In this document: piece after piece, positions 13,805-21,753 of the stretch
Layout: every line of letters starts with the position of its first letter
How positions within the stretch are numbered: position 1 is the first letter of the stretch
Assembly (NCBI GenBank): GCA_964408425.1
Contig: CAYOZI010000011.1
Coordinates: forward strand, 1 to 27,552
Length of the DNA stretch: 27,552 bases
Direction of reading: 5' to 3'
From: UBA10210 sp964408425
GTDB taxonomy: Archaea > Micrarchaeota > Micrarchaeia > Norongarragalinales > Norongarragalinaceae
Program-made: the position numbers and the translations under genes
Notes under the pieces: model-generated
The model's database searches: none
What the model was told of the DNA's origin: nothing
The model's input: the letters and a program-made list of their open reading frames with translations, nothing else

Positions 13805-14359
13805 ATGAAAAACGCGTTAATCGGATTGTTGTTATTCGTAAGTTTTGCCTTCGCCTACACTCCGCACTACGGAATGCATTCGGGAGAGCAGAACGGACTT
13901 TCGTATTCGATCGAGTACTTGAACCCGCCTTTACACCTTGATTTTCCGAGCGGCGGTTACTACAACCTTGCGGCGTATTACATCGGCACTACGATGAGCT
14001 ACAAAATCACTTTGACGAACGTCGAGAAAAGGACTTTCAAAAACTTGCGCGTGATCGGAGTGCAGGAGTATCTGCAGGGGGGAATCGTGCCGGAACAATC
14101 GTGGAATGAGGAAACGATGCAAAACGTCCTTTTCAACGGCTTGGGACAAACGTTTTTCGTTTCCGAACTGAGACCGGGGCAGAGCGTCGAGTTGACCGGA
14201 TCGTTCGCAATTCCTTACACTGCGCTTCCGGGTTTGGACCGGACGAGGCTTTTGGTTTTGCACTGGCAGGGTGAAAACGCCCAGAGCGGGGCGCGAGGAG
14301 GGACTGGAAGGGTTATCGTGAACGACGCGTTTGCCGGCGTATACTGCCCTCCGGCTTGA
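13805..14359 (+). CDS. Secreted hypothetical protein (184 aa)
   Basis: I do not recognise the family. A Sec signal peptide (MKNALIGLLLFVSFAFA, about 1-17) is followed by a beta-rich domain whose segment SYKITLTNVEKRTFKNLRVI, then ELRPGQSVELTGSF, looks like an immunoglobulin-like or DUF11-type fold of archaeal surface proteins. Only one cysteine (near the C-terminus) and no second membrane segment. GAGGTG ahead of the ATG is a good SD. The start AT-rich element GTTTTTTAAACC (about 13755-13766) is a likely TATA box. Confidence 0.72.
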   Translation: MKNALIGLLLFVSFAFAYTPHYGMHSGEQNGLSYSIEYLNPPLHLDFPSGGYYNLAAYYIGTTMSYKITLTNVEKRTFKNLRVIGVQEYLQGGIVPEQSWNEETMQNVLFNGLGQTFFVSELRPGQSVELTGSFAIPYTALPGLDRTRLLVLHWQGENAQSGARGGTGRVIVNDAFAGVYCPPA

Positions 14360-14365
14360 GGATTT

Positions 14366-15211
14366 TCATCTCCTGAATAGTTTTCTCGCCCTAGCCCACC
14401 ACGATTCCCTTGGTTTTGCATTTTCCGGCTTGAATTCCGTTGTTATTTTGGGTTCTGTCCTGGGCTTCCAGCCTGCCTTGGTTTTTTCCCAGGTGTGGAT
14501 TCGCGCGAATTCGAGTTTTTCCCACAAACGGTGGCTTTTCCCAATCCTTTCTTTTTCGAAGATTTTGGGGGTTTCTCCCTCGACGCTCTCGTCCCTAGCA
14601 AGCCGGAAGTAAGCATCCCTTCGCGGGTCGTACAAAAAGCTCTTTTTTCCCAGCGAAAATTGCTCAGTGGGCTTTTCGAACTCTTCCGGCTTTTCCTTCA
14701 AGCGTTTTTTCAACTGTTTCAAGAATTCCTTCCCCCTCTTCCGGTCTTCCAGCCTTTCCTTGAGCGCTTCTGCCTGCCTGCCGAAAACCTTCTTGACCAG
14801 CGGGGCTTTGCGCTCCCGCTCCAGCCTGTCTTCCAGGCTTTTCAGTTTCTCCCTCGACTCTTCCAACTCCGCCTCAAGAAGGCGGGATTTTTCACTAGTG
14901 TCCATGCCCAGACCGGCTTCTTTCAGCCGACTTGCAAAATGCTCTTTGAACTGCATTTCTTCAAGGCGTTTTCTCTTGATTTCAGCGATTTTTTCGGGCG
15001 AAAACCCCTTTTGCTTCAACTGGCTTTCTTTCTCTTCGCTCCACTCGCCGAAATTCTTTTCGGCAGTGATTCTAGAGAAAGAGTCTTGAAGTTCGGAGTA
15101 CGTCCGCCTGATCTGTTCAGCATCTTTGGCTGAAAGCTTGCCTTCATACCAAAGCTTTTCTTCCAACGCCGCAAGGCTGTCGTAAATCCGTTCCGCAGCT
15201 TCCCTGTTCAT
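14366..15211 (-). CDS. Coiled-coil hypothetical protein (281 aa)
   Basis: I do not recognise the family. It is highly charged, with long heptad-like helices over about residues 10-180 (e.g. LLEAELEESREKLKSLEDRL). A non-helical region at about 185-215 (FSLGKKSFLYDPRRDAYFRL) follows, then a Trp/Arg-rich tail (ESWWARARKLFRR). The tail could be an amphipathic membrane-binding helix. No signal peptide. The stop is six bases from the stop of the convergent secreted protein. The start is divergent from the HTH gene at 15264 across 52 bases, so the two may share regulation. Confidence 0.65.
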   Translation of the reverse strand: MNREAAERIYDSLAALEEKLWYEGKLSAKDAEQIRRTYSELQDSFSRITAEKNFGEWSEEKESQLKQKGFSPEKIAEIKRKRLEEMQFKEHFASRLKEAGLGMDTSEKSRLLEAELEESREKLKSLEDRLERERKAPLVKKVFGRQAEALKERLEDRKRGKEFLKQLKKRLKEKPEEFEKPTEQFSLGKKSFLYDPRRDAYFRLARDESVEGETPKIFEKERIGKSHRLWEKLEFARIHTWEKTKAGWKPRTEPKITTEFKPENAKPRESWWARARKLFRR

Positions 15212-15263
15212 GATTAGGCTTTTGAGCCCGTGGCTTTTTAATTTTCTCTATCCTTGTTTTTTC

Positions 15264-16190
15264 ATGGCAGAGCCTTTAGACCCTAAAAAGTTTTACCATA
15301 TTTCCCGAGCCGCCGAGTTGATCGGCGTGACGAAAAAATCTTTGGACTCACAGTACCGGACCTCAAGCGAAGAAGTCAGGTTGAAGCACGGAAAGCTTGT
15401 CGGTGGAAAGCTGTTTTTGAGCGGAGAGTTTGCAAACGGTATTTCAAGAAAATTCGGGGAAAAAGAACGGGTTTTGAGGGAGGCGAAGGGAGAGGGGTTG
15501 GTTCCTGTTGCCGAAGCGTTCAGGAACCTTCCAAAGAAAAAACTGAGGCTGAAGCTGTTGGACCGAGATTACGACTTGGCAAAGTTTCTAGAGCAGGGGG
15601 GTATGGTTGTAAGGCGCGGTTCTAGGAAGTTCGTTTCGAAAGAAAACTTGAAGAAGGCTCTGGAGTATTTGGAAAGCGTTGACACGCACATGGGCGAAGG
15701 GGACGCGATGGAGCTTTTGGGCTTGAGCAAAAAAGGCATTTTGCTTTTGAGGCAGCGCGGGGAAATTCCTTTCTTGCAGGTTGGAAAGAACGGGCCGGTT
15801 TACCCGAAGACCGGGCTGGTGGGCAGTTACGCGTGGGTTTTGCCGCATCCCGATTCAACCGAAAACTTCCTGGCTTTCAAGACTGCCAGGGATTTCAACG
15901 AGCGCTTGGAATTCCTAGCCTCCAAGCTCGGCAGGAGAGAACGGGGGATTTTGTTCAAGGCCGTGCGTTCGGTGACAAGCATTCCGTTGGAGAAAACCAA
16001 GCACGTAGTGAGGCTTTACAACATTTCGGAAATCCTTTCAACCGCAGTCAAGAACAAAAACGCTGTTCTCAGGGAGAACGCTCTCGGGTTGCTGGAAAAT
16101 TTTGCGAACAAGCACAACAGCAGGAAGAGCAGGCACGAGCTGGTTTTGAAGGAGTTGAAAGAGCTTCACGATAAAATGCATCGGTTATAG
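15264..16190 (+). CDS. Protein with two excisionase/MerR-like HTH motifs (308 aa)
   Basis: Two segments look like MerR/excisionase-type helix-turn-helix units: FYHISRAAELIGVTKKSLDS at residues 11-30, and DAMELLGLSKKGILLLRQRG near 148-167, which is followed by EIPFLQVGKNGPVY, a typical wing. The C-terminal third is helical and basic. DNA binding is therefore likely; a regulatory or scaffold role is inferred. The ATG at 15264 is preferred over an ATG at 15210 that would add a hydrophobic stretch of 18 residues unlike the rest and overlap the divergent gene. Its stop overlaps the convergent HIT gene by six bases. Confidence 0.68.
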   Translation: MAEPLDPKKFYHISRAAELIGVTKKSLDSQYRTSSEEVRLKHGKLVGGKLFLSGEFANGISRKFGEKERVLREAKGEGLVPVAEAFRNLPKKKLRLKLLDRDYDLAKFLEQGGMVVRRGSRKFVSKENLKKALEYLESVDTHMGEGDAMELLGLSKKGILLLRQRGEIPFLQVGKNGPVYPKTGLVGSYAWVLPHPDSTENFLAFKTARDFNERLEFLASKLGRRERGILFKAVRSVTSIPLEKTKHVVRLYNISEILSTAVKNKNAVLRENALGLLENFANKHNSRKSRHELVLKELKELHDKMHRL

Positions 16191-16634
16191 CGAACGGATT
16201 TTTTCCGCCAGTTTCTTCAATTCCGACAAATCCGTCTTTGGCCCCATCTGGGTCGTCAAATAGCCTTCGTACTTTTCGAAAAACACGTTTTCAGTCGATT
16301 CTATCACTTTGAACTCTTCGTCCAAGCCGTGCAAAGGATATAATTTCAAGTGCGCGTGGTTGACGCCCAACCCCTCCATTACGAGAGCGGTCCTTTGCAC
16401 CTTCAATTTCTCGTCCAAAAGCCTCGCGACTTTCTTTCCGGCTTTCAAAAACCTTTCGAAAACGTCGTCCGGCATTTCAAACGCGTAGGAATCGAAGTGT
16501 TGTTTCGGCATTACGAGAGTCATTCCCTTGATGTTCGGCTGGACGTCCAAAATGGCGAGAAACTCCCCATCCTCCCATATTCGGGCGGAATCGTATTCCC
16601 CCGAGATTATCTTGCAGAAAACGCAGTTTTCCAT
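16185..16634 (-). CDS. HIT-family nucleotide hydrolase
   Basis: A 149-residue histidine-triad protein, related to Hint/AMP-lysine hydrolases and diadenosine polyphosphate hydrolases. The start MENCVFCKIISGE is typical of the Hint branch, with C4 and C7 as possible zinc ligands. WEDGEFLAILDVQPNIKGMT follows. The triad is GLGVNHAHLKLYPLHG, where the third His of H-x-H-x-H is Lys. The nucleophilic middle His is kept. The substrate is unknown. The ATG at 16634 is chosen; upstream codons are basic and not family-like. Downstream of the large helical protein on the same strand by 29 bases, so probably co-transcribed. Confidence 0.85.
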   Translation of the reverse strand: MENCVFCKIISGEYDSARIWEDGEFLAILDVQPNIKGMTLVMPKQHFDSYAFEMPDDVFERFLKAGKKVARLLDEKLKVQRTALVMEGLGVNHAHLKLYPLHGLDEEFKVIESTENVFFEKYEGYLTTQMGPKTDLSELKKLAEKIRSL

Positions 16635-16663
16635 CAAACTCACTCTCCGAAATTTTTTTTCGT

Positions 16664-18607
16664 TCAAGCGTTCGCGTTCAAGGCGGGGTGGTATTTGTGC
16701 CACATGGTTCTAGTCACTACCAGCGCAGGGCGTCCAGCAGTGCCCATCGTCCTCGGCTCCAGTTTTCCTTCCCTTTTCAATTGTCTCACCGCCTCTATCG
16801 TAAGGCTCTTCAAGCCCATGGGCAGGTACTCTGCAAAAGCCGCTTCGTGCGGCAGTTTCTTTTGAAGCCCCGCTTGCGCGTGGTCGGACAAAATAATCTG
16901 CTTCGCCGCTTCAAGTCGTTCCTCTGGAGTGGCACTGGGCCTGACGGCAAGCTTTTTCAAATGCGCTATCTGGTCCGGCGTGATTTTGCGAGTGCCTTCT
17001 ATTTCAGCCAGCAGTTCGCGCAGGGTTTTTTCTTTCAACGGCGTTGAAGCAAGCGTAGGCAAATTCAGTTCAGCAGCCTGCTTCACCGAACCTGTTTTTT
17101 CCTCCTCAACGCCGAAAACCTCCCTTCGTTTTTTTTCCATCCTTTCTTCCAGCTCCTCCATTGTTTTGACTTCGGGAATCGCGTTGTCCAACCACGGCAG
17201 GAATTCTTTTTCGAAAGCGGCAGGCCTTTTTCGTTGGATTGCGTTAAGCCTGCCGACCAACCGGTTTTTTTCCGAATTGACGAAGCTGAAACCTGCTTTG
17301 GACAAGACCGGCGAGAAATCGGATTTTTCCGCTTCACGCGCTACCGCCCGTTTTGATGCAGGTACGGGCGTTTTCTCCGGTTCCGCTTCTGCAACTAACG
17401 CGTGTATTTCACCCGCATTCCCCCCGGCGGCCATTCTCTTGACCGCTTCAAACGCAATTTTCCTGCGCAATCCTGCGTTCTTGATCCGGTTTATTCTGGA
17501 AACCAGGTCTAGGCTGGAGTAAGCCGGCAGTTTGGACAAGCCGGGCAAAGCCTTGTTGTGGGCTTCCAAAGCCTGGTATTCCACTGCGCTTGCCTGGTCC
17601 CTGCCTTCCAACATGTTTCTTTCGTAATAATACGCTATCCTGCGCACGTCCGACTCTTTCAAGATGTAGTTGCTTTTAAGAAAACCTTCCACTTCGCCAG
17701 CCGCCTTGCGCGCTGCTTCCGTTTTCTCCCGCTCCCTTTCAATTTCAGCCTGTTCGAGCAGCTCGACGGTGGAACGCGTGTGCCACAAGAATTTGAACGG
17801 CTCTGCAACAGGAGGGCTGGTGTGTATTATCTCGAGCTTTTGCTGCTTGGACAATTTTTTTCCATTCGATTTTTCCCAGTGCCTCAAAAACGTTTGTTTC
17901 ACGCCGTGATCCAGGAAAGAAAGGGTGAATATCTTGTTGAGGAAAGAACTGACTTCCTCAAACGATGCTTTTGGCGAAGACAGCATTCCGCTGTTTTCGG
18001 TTTCCGTAACCTCTTCTTCCATTTTCCTTATTCTTTCCAGAGCTTCCCCAACCGGCGTTCCATGAAATTCGCCGACCGTGGTTAGAACGGCTGAAACCGC
18101 CACCAGCTTCAGCTTGCGTTTTATCTCGTTCAACTCCCCTTTCGTCCTCTTGTTCCCCTCTTCAGCCTCTGAAACCAAGAGGGGGTACGGGCTGAGGCGC
18201 AGGAAATCGTTCATTTTCGTAGAAAAAAGCGTGAAATCTACAACCGTTTTTTTTGAATAGTCTTCCCAAGCCCGCCGCGCGTTTTCCTCACCTTGTCGGG
18301 TTTGGGGTGAAACGTTGAATAACCCGCCGTGCTCCGCCCGCGAAAAATTGTCCAGAACCCGCCCGAGGTTATGGAAAATTTCCGCTAAGATCCAATCCGG
18401 CTTGTCTTCAAGAGCTTTGACGATCGTGCGGCTGGAAACCAAGTGAGACGCTTCGCTACGCAACAGCTCGCGTTCTTTCTCCGACACTCCCTTCAACCGC
18501 CGCAGGCTTGCCCTCTTGGAATAGTCTTTTTGAAGAGCCTTGATTCTACTCTGTTTTAAAGAAAGCTTGCTGAGCGAAGACTTGTTTCCCTTTCCGCCTT
18601 TGCCCAT
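16664..18607 (-). CDS. Large helical hypothetical protein (647 aa)
   Basis: I do not recognise the family. It is soluble, very rich in Lys, Arg and Glu, and almost entirely helical. Stretches such as AEIEREREKTEAARKAAGEV look like coiled coil, and the spacer PEKTPVPASKRAVAREAEKS (about 430) suggests two halves. The C-terminal 60 residues (GLKSLTIEAVRQLKREG, then GRPALVVTRTMW) resemble a small winged helix. The basic start GKGGKGNKSS supports nucleic acid binding. The ATG at 18607 is preferred over an upstream frame start at 18658 that would add 17 residues. The HIT gene follows on the same strand. Probably specific to this archaeal lineage. Confidence 0.7.
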   Translation of the reverse strand: MGKGGKGNKSSLSKLSLKQSRIKALQKDYSKRASLRRLKGVSEKERELLRSEASHLVSSRTIVKALEDKPDWILAEIFHNLGRVLDNFSRAEHGGLFNVSPQTRQGEENARRAWEDYSKKTVVDFTLFSTKMNDFLRLSPYPLLVSEAEEGNKRTKGELNEIKRKLKLVAVSAVLTTVGEFHGTPVGEALERIRKMEEEVTETENSGMLSSPKASFEEVSSFLNKIFTLSFLDHGVKQTFLRHWEKSNGKKLSKQQKLEIIHTSPPVAEPFKFLWHTRSTVELLEQAEIEREREKTEAARKAAGEVEGFLKSNYILKESDVRRIAYYYERNMLEGRDQASAVEYQALEAHNKALPGLSKLPAYSSLDLVSRINRIKNAGLRRKIAFEAVKRMAAGGNAGEIHALVAEAEPEKTPVPASKRAVAREAEKSDFSPVLSKAGFSFVNSEKNRLVGRLNAIQRKRPAAFEKEFLPWLDNAIPEVKTMEELEERMEKKRREVFGVEEEKTGSVKQAAELNLPTLASTPLKEKTLRELLAEIEGTRKITPDQIAHLKKLAVRPSATPEERLEAAKQIILSDHAQAGLQKKLPHEAAFAEYLPMGLKSLTIEAVRQLKREGKLEPRTMGTAGRPALVVTRTMWHKYHPALNANA

Positions 18608-18683
18608 GAATACGTTTTGAGTTGAAAGACTTAAAAATATGCTTTGGTAGTTCGGCATCTAAGCCTGCAAATAACACGGCTGA

Positions 18684-18833
18684 TTACTTGCCCGCGGGTT
18701 TTTTCAACCGTTTTGCCGGAATTGGCCTGCACGAACAGTGTTTAGCGTGCCCCAAATGCCATTTTATCCGTTGTTTCAAAGTCGGATTTTTCGGCATCCT
18801 GTTTTTCTTGTGCCAATCCGCGTTGATAGCCAT
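18684..18833 (-). CDS. Small conserved basic protein (49 aa) downstream of rtcB
   Basis: A 49-residue ORF with a purine-rich SD (GGAG about ten bases before the ATG). The core MPKNPTLKQRIKWHLGHAK, then HCSCRPIP, matches what I recall of a widespread tiny protein with pattern WHxxxxMPxNPTLxxRxxWHxxHxxxCxCRPIP, found in bacteria and archaea; I cannot check this. Paired His and Cys residues (H26, H29, H32, C33, C35) could bind a metal. It starts 21 bases after the rtcB stop, so it is probably in the same transcript. Function unknown. Confidence 0.7.
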   Translation of the reverse strand: MAINADWHKKNRMPKNPTLKQRIKWHLGHAKHCSCRPIPAKRLKKPAGK

Positions 18834-18854
18834 TTTCCTTTTTCTCCTTTCTGC

Positions 18855-20317
18855 TTATCCTTTTACTACGCCCAGCGGAATCATTTTCGCCACGATTTTC
18901 GCGAGTCCCGCGTCCTCGACGCTTTGGACTACTAAATCCACGTTTTTGTAAGCGCCTCCCGCCTCTTCAGCCAAAAGGTGCTTGTCTTGAGCCTTGTAAA
19001 CGACTCCCTTATCGCGAAGTTCTTTTTCAACCGTTCCCTGGAACTCGCGGATCGCGGCGTGTCGGCTCATCACCCTTCCGGCTCCGTGGCAGATCGTAGC
19101 CCACGTTTCCTTCGACCCGGGCAGTCCGCACATCAAGTAAGAAGAAGTGTTCATGCTTCCCGGAATCAACGCCGGCTGGCCGACGTTTCGGTAATCAACC
19201 GGAACTTGCGGATGCCCCTTCCAAAAAGCGCGCGTCGCTCCCTTCCTGTGGACGCAAACTTCTTTCTCAACCCCGTCCACTTCGTGCTTTTCGAACTTCG
19301 CAATGTTGTGGCAGACGTCGTACACGACGTTCATTTCCATGCTTTCCCAATCCTGCTTGAAAACCTGTTCGAGGCTTTCGCGAGCCCAGTGGGTCAAAAC
19401 CTGACGGTTGCAAAAAGCGTAATTGACCGCGCACCTCATTGCGCCGAGATAATCCTCCGCTTCCTTGGATTTGATGAGCGTCGAGGAAAGCTCTTGGTCG
19501 GCGAGCTTGATTCCGTATTTCCGGGCGGCGTTTAACATTACTTGGAGGTAATCGCTGCAAACCTGGTGTCCGAACCCGCGCGAGCCGCAGTGGACCATTA
19601 AAGTAATCTGCCCTTCGTATATCCCGAAGGCTTTAGCCATTTCCTCTGCTCCCGGAAAGATTTTCTCGACTTTCTGGATTTCGAAAAAGTGGTTTCCGCT
19701 TCCCAAAGTCCCGAATTGCGGTGCGCCCCTTTTTTTCGCTGCTGCCGAAACCTTGGAAAAATCGGCTCCTTTCATCGAACCCCCTTCTTCCGTGTGCTCC
19801 GCGTCTTTCTTCACTCCAAACCCTTTTTCTATGACGTACGGAGAGCCGATAGTAACCGCCTGTTCCAACTCCTTTCCTTCCAAACGCAATCTTCCCTTCG
19901 AACCTACGCCCGAAGGGATGTTTTTGAATATGGCGTCGACCAATTCCCTCAACTTGGGCTTGACCTCTTTTTCGCTCAAGCTAGTGCGAATCAAACGCAC
20001 TCCACAGTTGATGTCCTAGTCCGCTAAGCGCAAGCGCCGTGCGTGTAACCAACACCACCTGGGGAGATGACGCCTGTTTCCAGGTCAAATGCTGCGACTC
20101 CTCCAATTGGGAATCCGTATCCTTCGTGACCATCACTCATCACGATGGAATACTTCAAAATCCCCGGGAGCGTAGCCACATTTTGGGCTTGCCACAAAGT
20201 CCTGTCCTTTTGGAGTAAGGGCAGCATTTCTTCACGTACATACACGCGAACCGGAACCCTCATCTCGCCAGACGGTGGTGATTCATATACGGCGTTGCGT
20301 ATTTTATGCAACTCCAT
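18855..20317 (-). CDS. rtcB: RtcB tRNA-splicing ligase, frame interrupted by a 29-base BHB-type intron
   Basis: Joins RNA ends bearing 2',3'-cyclic phosphate or 3'-phosphate and 5'-OH, the last step of archaeal tRNA splicing. Exon 1 (20317-20045, 91 codons) ends in ISPGGVGY. Exon 2 (20015-18855) begins DINCGVRLIRT. Joining them gives a 477-residue protein, normal for the family. It has metal ligands D92 and C95 of DINC, the GSGNHFFE motif, MVHCGSRGFGHQ, and the guanylylated His in CHGAGRVMSRHAA. Unspliced, exon 1 stops at a TAG inside the 29 bases. A GTG-started exon 2 alone would lack DINC and all of exon 1. A TATA-like element at 20349-20361 lies inside the end of the upstream endonuclease gene. 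A pseudogene is the main alternative, but every catalytic motif is intact. Confidence 0.9.
20016..20044 (-). other. Candidate BHB intron in rtcB (29 bases)
   Basis: On the minus strand the central helix GGTT (20050-20047) pairs with GACT (20021-20018), two Watson-Crick and two G-U pairs. The bulges are ACA (20046-20044) and AGG (20017-20015). The inner helix is CGC (20043-20041) with GCG (20024-20022), capped by GGCG/CGCT around a CTTG loop. The outer helix is TGGTG(T)T (20057-20051) with ACATCA (20014-20009). Standard cuts after the second bulge base give exactly the borders that restore frame and the GVGYDINC motif. Confidence 0.75.
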
Positions 20318-20343
20318 TGCCTATCGATAAGAAATAGAAATGC

Positions 20344-21306
20344 CTAGCTTTTAATACTTAAGTCGAATAATCTGAGTTTCTCCAAGTCGTCCTCTCTGAA
20401 AGTAAGGCAGAAGTAGGAAGAACCGTAGGAATTTGTCCAAGGGCCAAAAACACTACCGCCTATTCCGAAGAGTTTTCTCAAAAGGCGTAGTAAACCCAGC
20501 AGATTATTTTTATAAATCGAGCAAATTCTTACCTGATGGTGGCTCCTGCGCAGTTTTGCCTTGTCTAGGACGAAACGAGCTAAGCTGCTTTTTTCTTCAG
20601 GAATAGTCCAAACCAGCACTTCGTAAGATCCGAGTGCCTCGTTTAGTTTTCCTTGTTTTTTTGGATGTAGAAAACCAATTTTATTCTTATATTTTAGAAT
20701 GTCGTCCTTACCGCAAATTCGGAGAGTATAAATGCTCCGATTACTCCGTTTTGAGACTGTAGAAGTAATACCGAATTCAGTTTTCAGCACTCGCCGTATC
20801 CAAGTTATGCCTTTACGATTAATGGAATCTAGACCGATTTTCCGGTCTTTAGCTTTCGTAACAGCTACCCAGCCATCGCAGTCAAAATAGGCTTTCAACC
20901 AAAAACTCAGTTTTTTTCCCGATATTTTTGGAGGATTCCAATGATCAGAATAGAATGAATATTCTTTGGTCAATTCAAGAAAAATTTTCTTATTTGATAT
21001 CCTGCATCTTCCGTCATTAGTTATTATTGGGCTTATTCCAAAAACTCTTTTGAATTTGGTTTGGAAGTCAATGAGCAAAATTGGTTCAGTATTGCGCAGT
21101 CCGATCATATAGTATCGGTGTTTTTGATATACGGGATTTGTTATTACGTATCCATCAGAACAAAGATAGCCGTGAATTGCCGCTAAATCGGAGTTAAAGT
21201 TCATGTAATTCCAACCAGCGAAATCGTTAAATCTATAATGCAACTTTATTTCATTGGCGAGGAAGCCCGCTGGGTCTCTCGACCCTGTTCTTTTTTTTGA
21301 AAGCAC
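20344..21306 (-). CDS. LAGLIDADG homing endonuclease, free-standing
   Basis: A 320-residue protein with two LAGLIDADG helices: LAAIHGYLCSDGYV (41-54) and LSFWLKAYFDCDGWV (about 133-147). Each ends in the acidic residue that binds the catalytic metal. LDSINRKGITWIRRVLKTEF follows, as in monomeric enzymes of inteins and archaeal introns. The C-terminal 100 residues may be a DNA-binding extension. No intein splicing blocks are seen. The GTG at 21306 keeps the N-terminal part EIKLHYRFNDFAGWNY, which I recall in relatives. A TATA-like element only about 16 bases upstream could mean a later start, such as the ATG at 21204. The gene is clearly more A/T-rich than its neighbours, a sign of transfer. 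It lies 26 bases upstream of rtcB on the same strand. Confidence 0.85.
   Translation of the reverse strand: MLSKKRTGSRDPAGFLANEIKLHYRFNDFAGWNYMNFNSDLAAIHGYLCSDGYVITNPVYQKHRYYMIGLRNTEPILLIDFQTKFKRVFGISPIITNDGRCRISNKKIFLELTKEYSFYSDHWNPPKISGKKLSFWLKAYFDCDGWVAVTKAKDRKIGLDSINRKGITWIRRVLKTEFGITSTVSKRSNRSIYTLRICGKDDILKYKNKIGFLHPKKQGKLNEALGSYEVLVWTIPEEKSSLARFVLDKAKLRRSHHQVRICSIYKNNLLGLLRLLRKLFGIGGSVFGPWTNSYGSSYFCLTFREDDLEKLRLFDLSIKS
20349..20361 (-). promoter_or_regulatory. TATA-like box for rtcB inside the end of the endonuclease gene
   Basis: TTAAGTATTAAAA on the minus strand lies about 25 bases ahead of a start some ten bases before the rtcB ATG. It could let rtcB be expressed independently of the upstream endonuclease. 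Confidence 0.35.
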
Positions 21307-21432
21307 TAGTTTTCAGTTTAAAAACCTGATCAGACCCCCTTGCCGGTGGCTTCGCCCGTTTTTTCCCTCTATAAAACCGTTTTAAATAACAGCGCCGTAA
21401 TACTCGAGTCTAAGGGAAAAAAGGTGGTTTTC

Positions 21433-21702
21433 ATGGCTGAGCAAAAGGACGGAAAATGGTTTTTCACATTCACTACCGACGAGGGGATCGGCAAGATAGA
21501 GGTGGGTGCGGACGACCTGCTGGCTTTCGGAAAGAAGATTGGACGAAATATGGTTTCCGCGGTAAACGAGGTAAGCAAAGCGTCTCTCGGAAAGGTGGAA
21601 GTGGACTTTGAATACTACGATATGATGGGTTCCAAGAACAACATCAAGCTTTTGATGAACGAAAACGAATTCCGCGCGTTGAAGAAAACCTTGGGCAAAT
21701 GA
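21433..21702 (+). CDS. Small hypothetical protein (89 aa)
   Basis: I do not recognise the family. A beta-rich start (KWFFTFTTDEGIGKIEVG), a helix (DLLAFGKKIGRNMVSAVNEV) and a C-terminal part with FEYYDMMGSK. No cysteines or signal. AAGGTGG (21421-21427) is a good SD for the ATG at 21433; the frame continues upstream but with unlikely residues. TTTTAAATA (about 21380-21388) is a probable TATA box. It is divergent from the endonuclease-rtcB group and 51 bases ahead of the protease gene. Confidence 0.65.
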   Translation: MAEQKDGKWFFTFTTDEGIGKIEVGADDLLAFGKKIGRNMVSAVNEVSKASLGKVEVDFEYYDMMGSKNNIKLLMNENEFRALKKTLGK

Positions 21703-21753
21703 TTTTTTGCGCTTAAAACAACTTTTTTAAAACAAGCTTCCGCTTAAGTGGTT

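Noticed and set aside
18622..18951. Plus-strand ORF of 109 codons with a hydrophobic segment.
   Set aside because: It lies opposite the 49-residue gene and the end of rtcB, and has no SD. The minus-strand genes explain the sequence.
20016..20044. Remnant of an excised intein.
   Set aside because: Inteins insert before Cys, Ser or Thr; this break is between Tyr and Asp, leaves a stop codon in frame, and has RNA-level rather than protein-level signatures.
20000..20060. A sequencing error or simple frameshift as the cause of the rtcB interruption.
   Set aside because: The break is a clean 29-base insertion at a conserved junction, not a one- or two-base slip, and its ends coincide with BHB cut sites. 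All catalytic motifs on both sides are intact. Only read data could fully exclude an assembly artefact.
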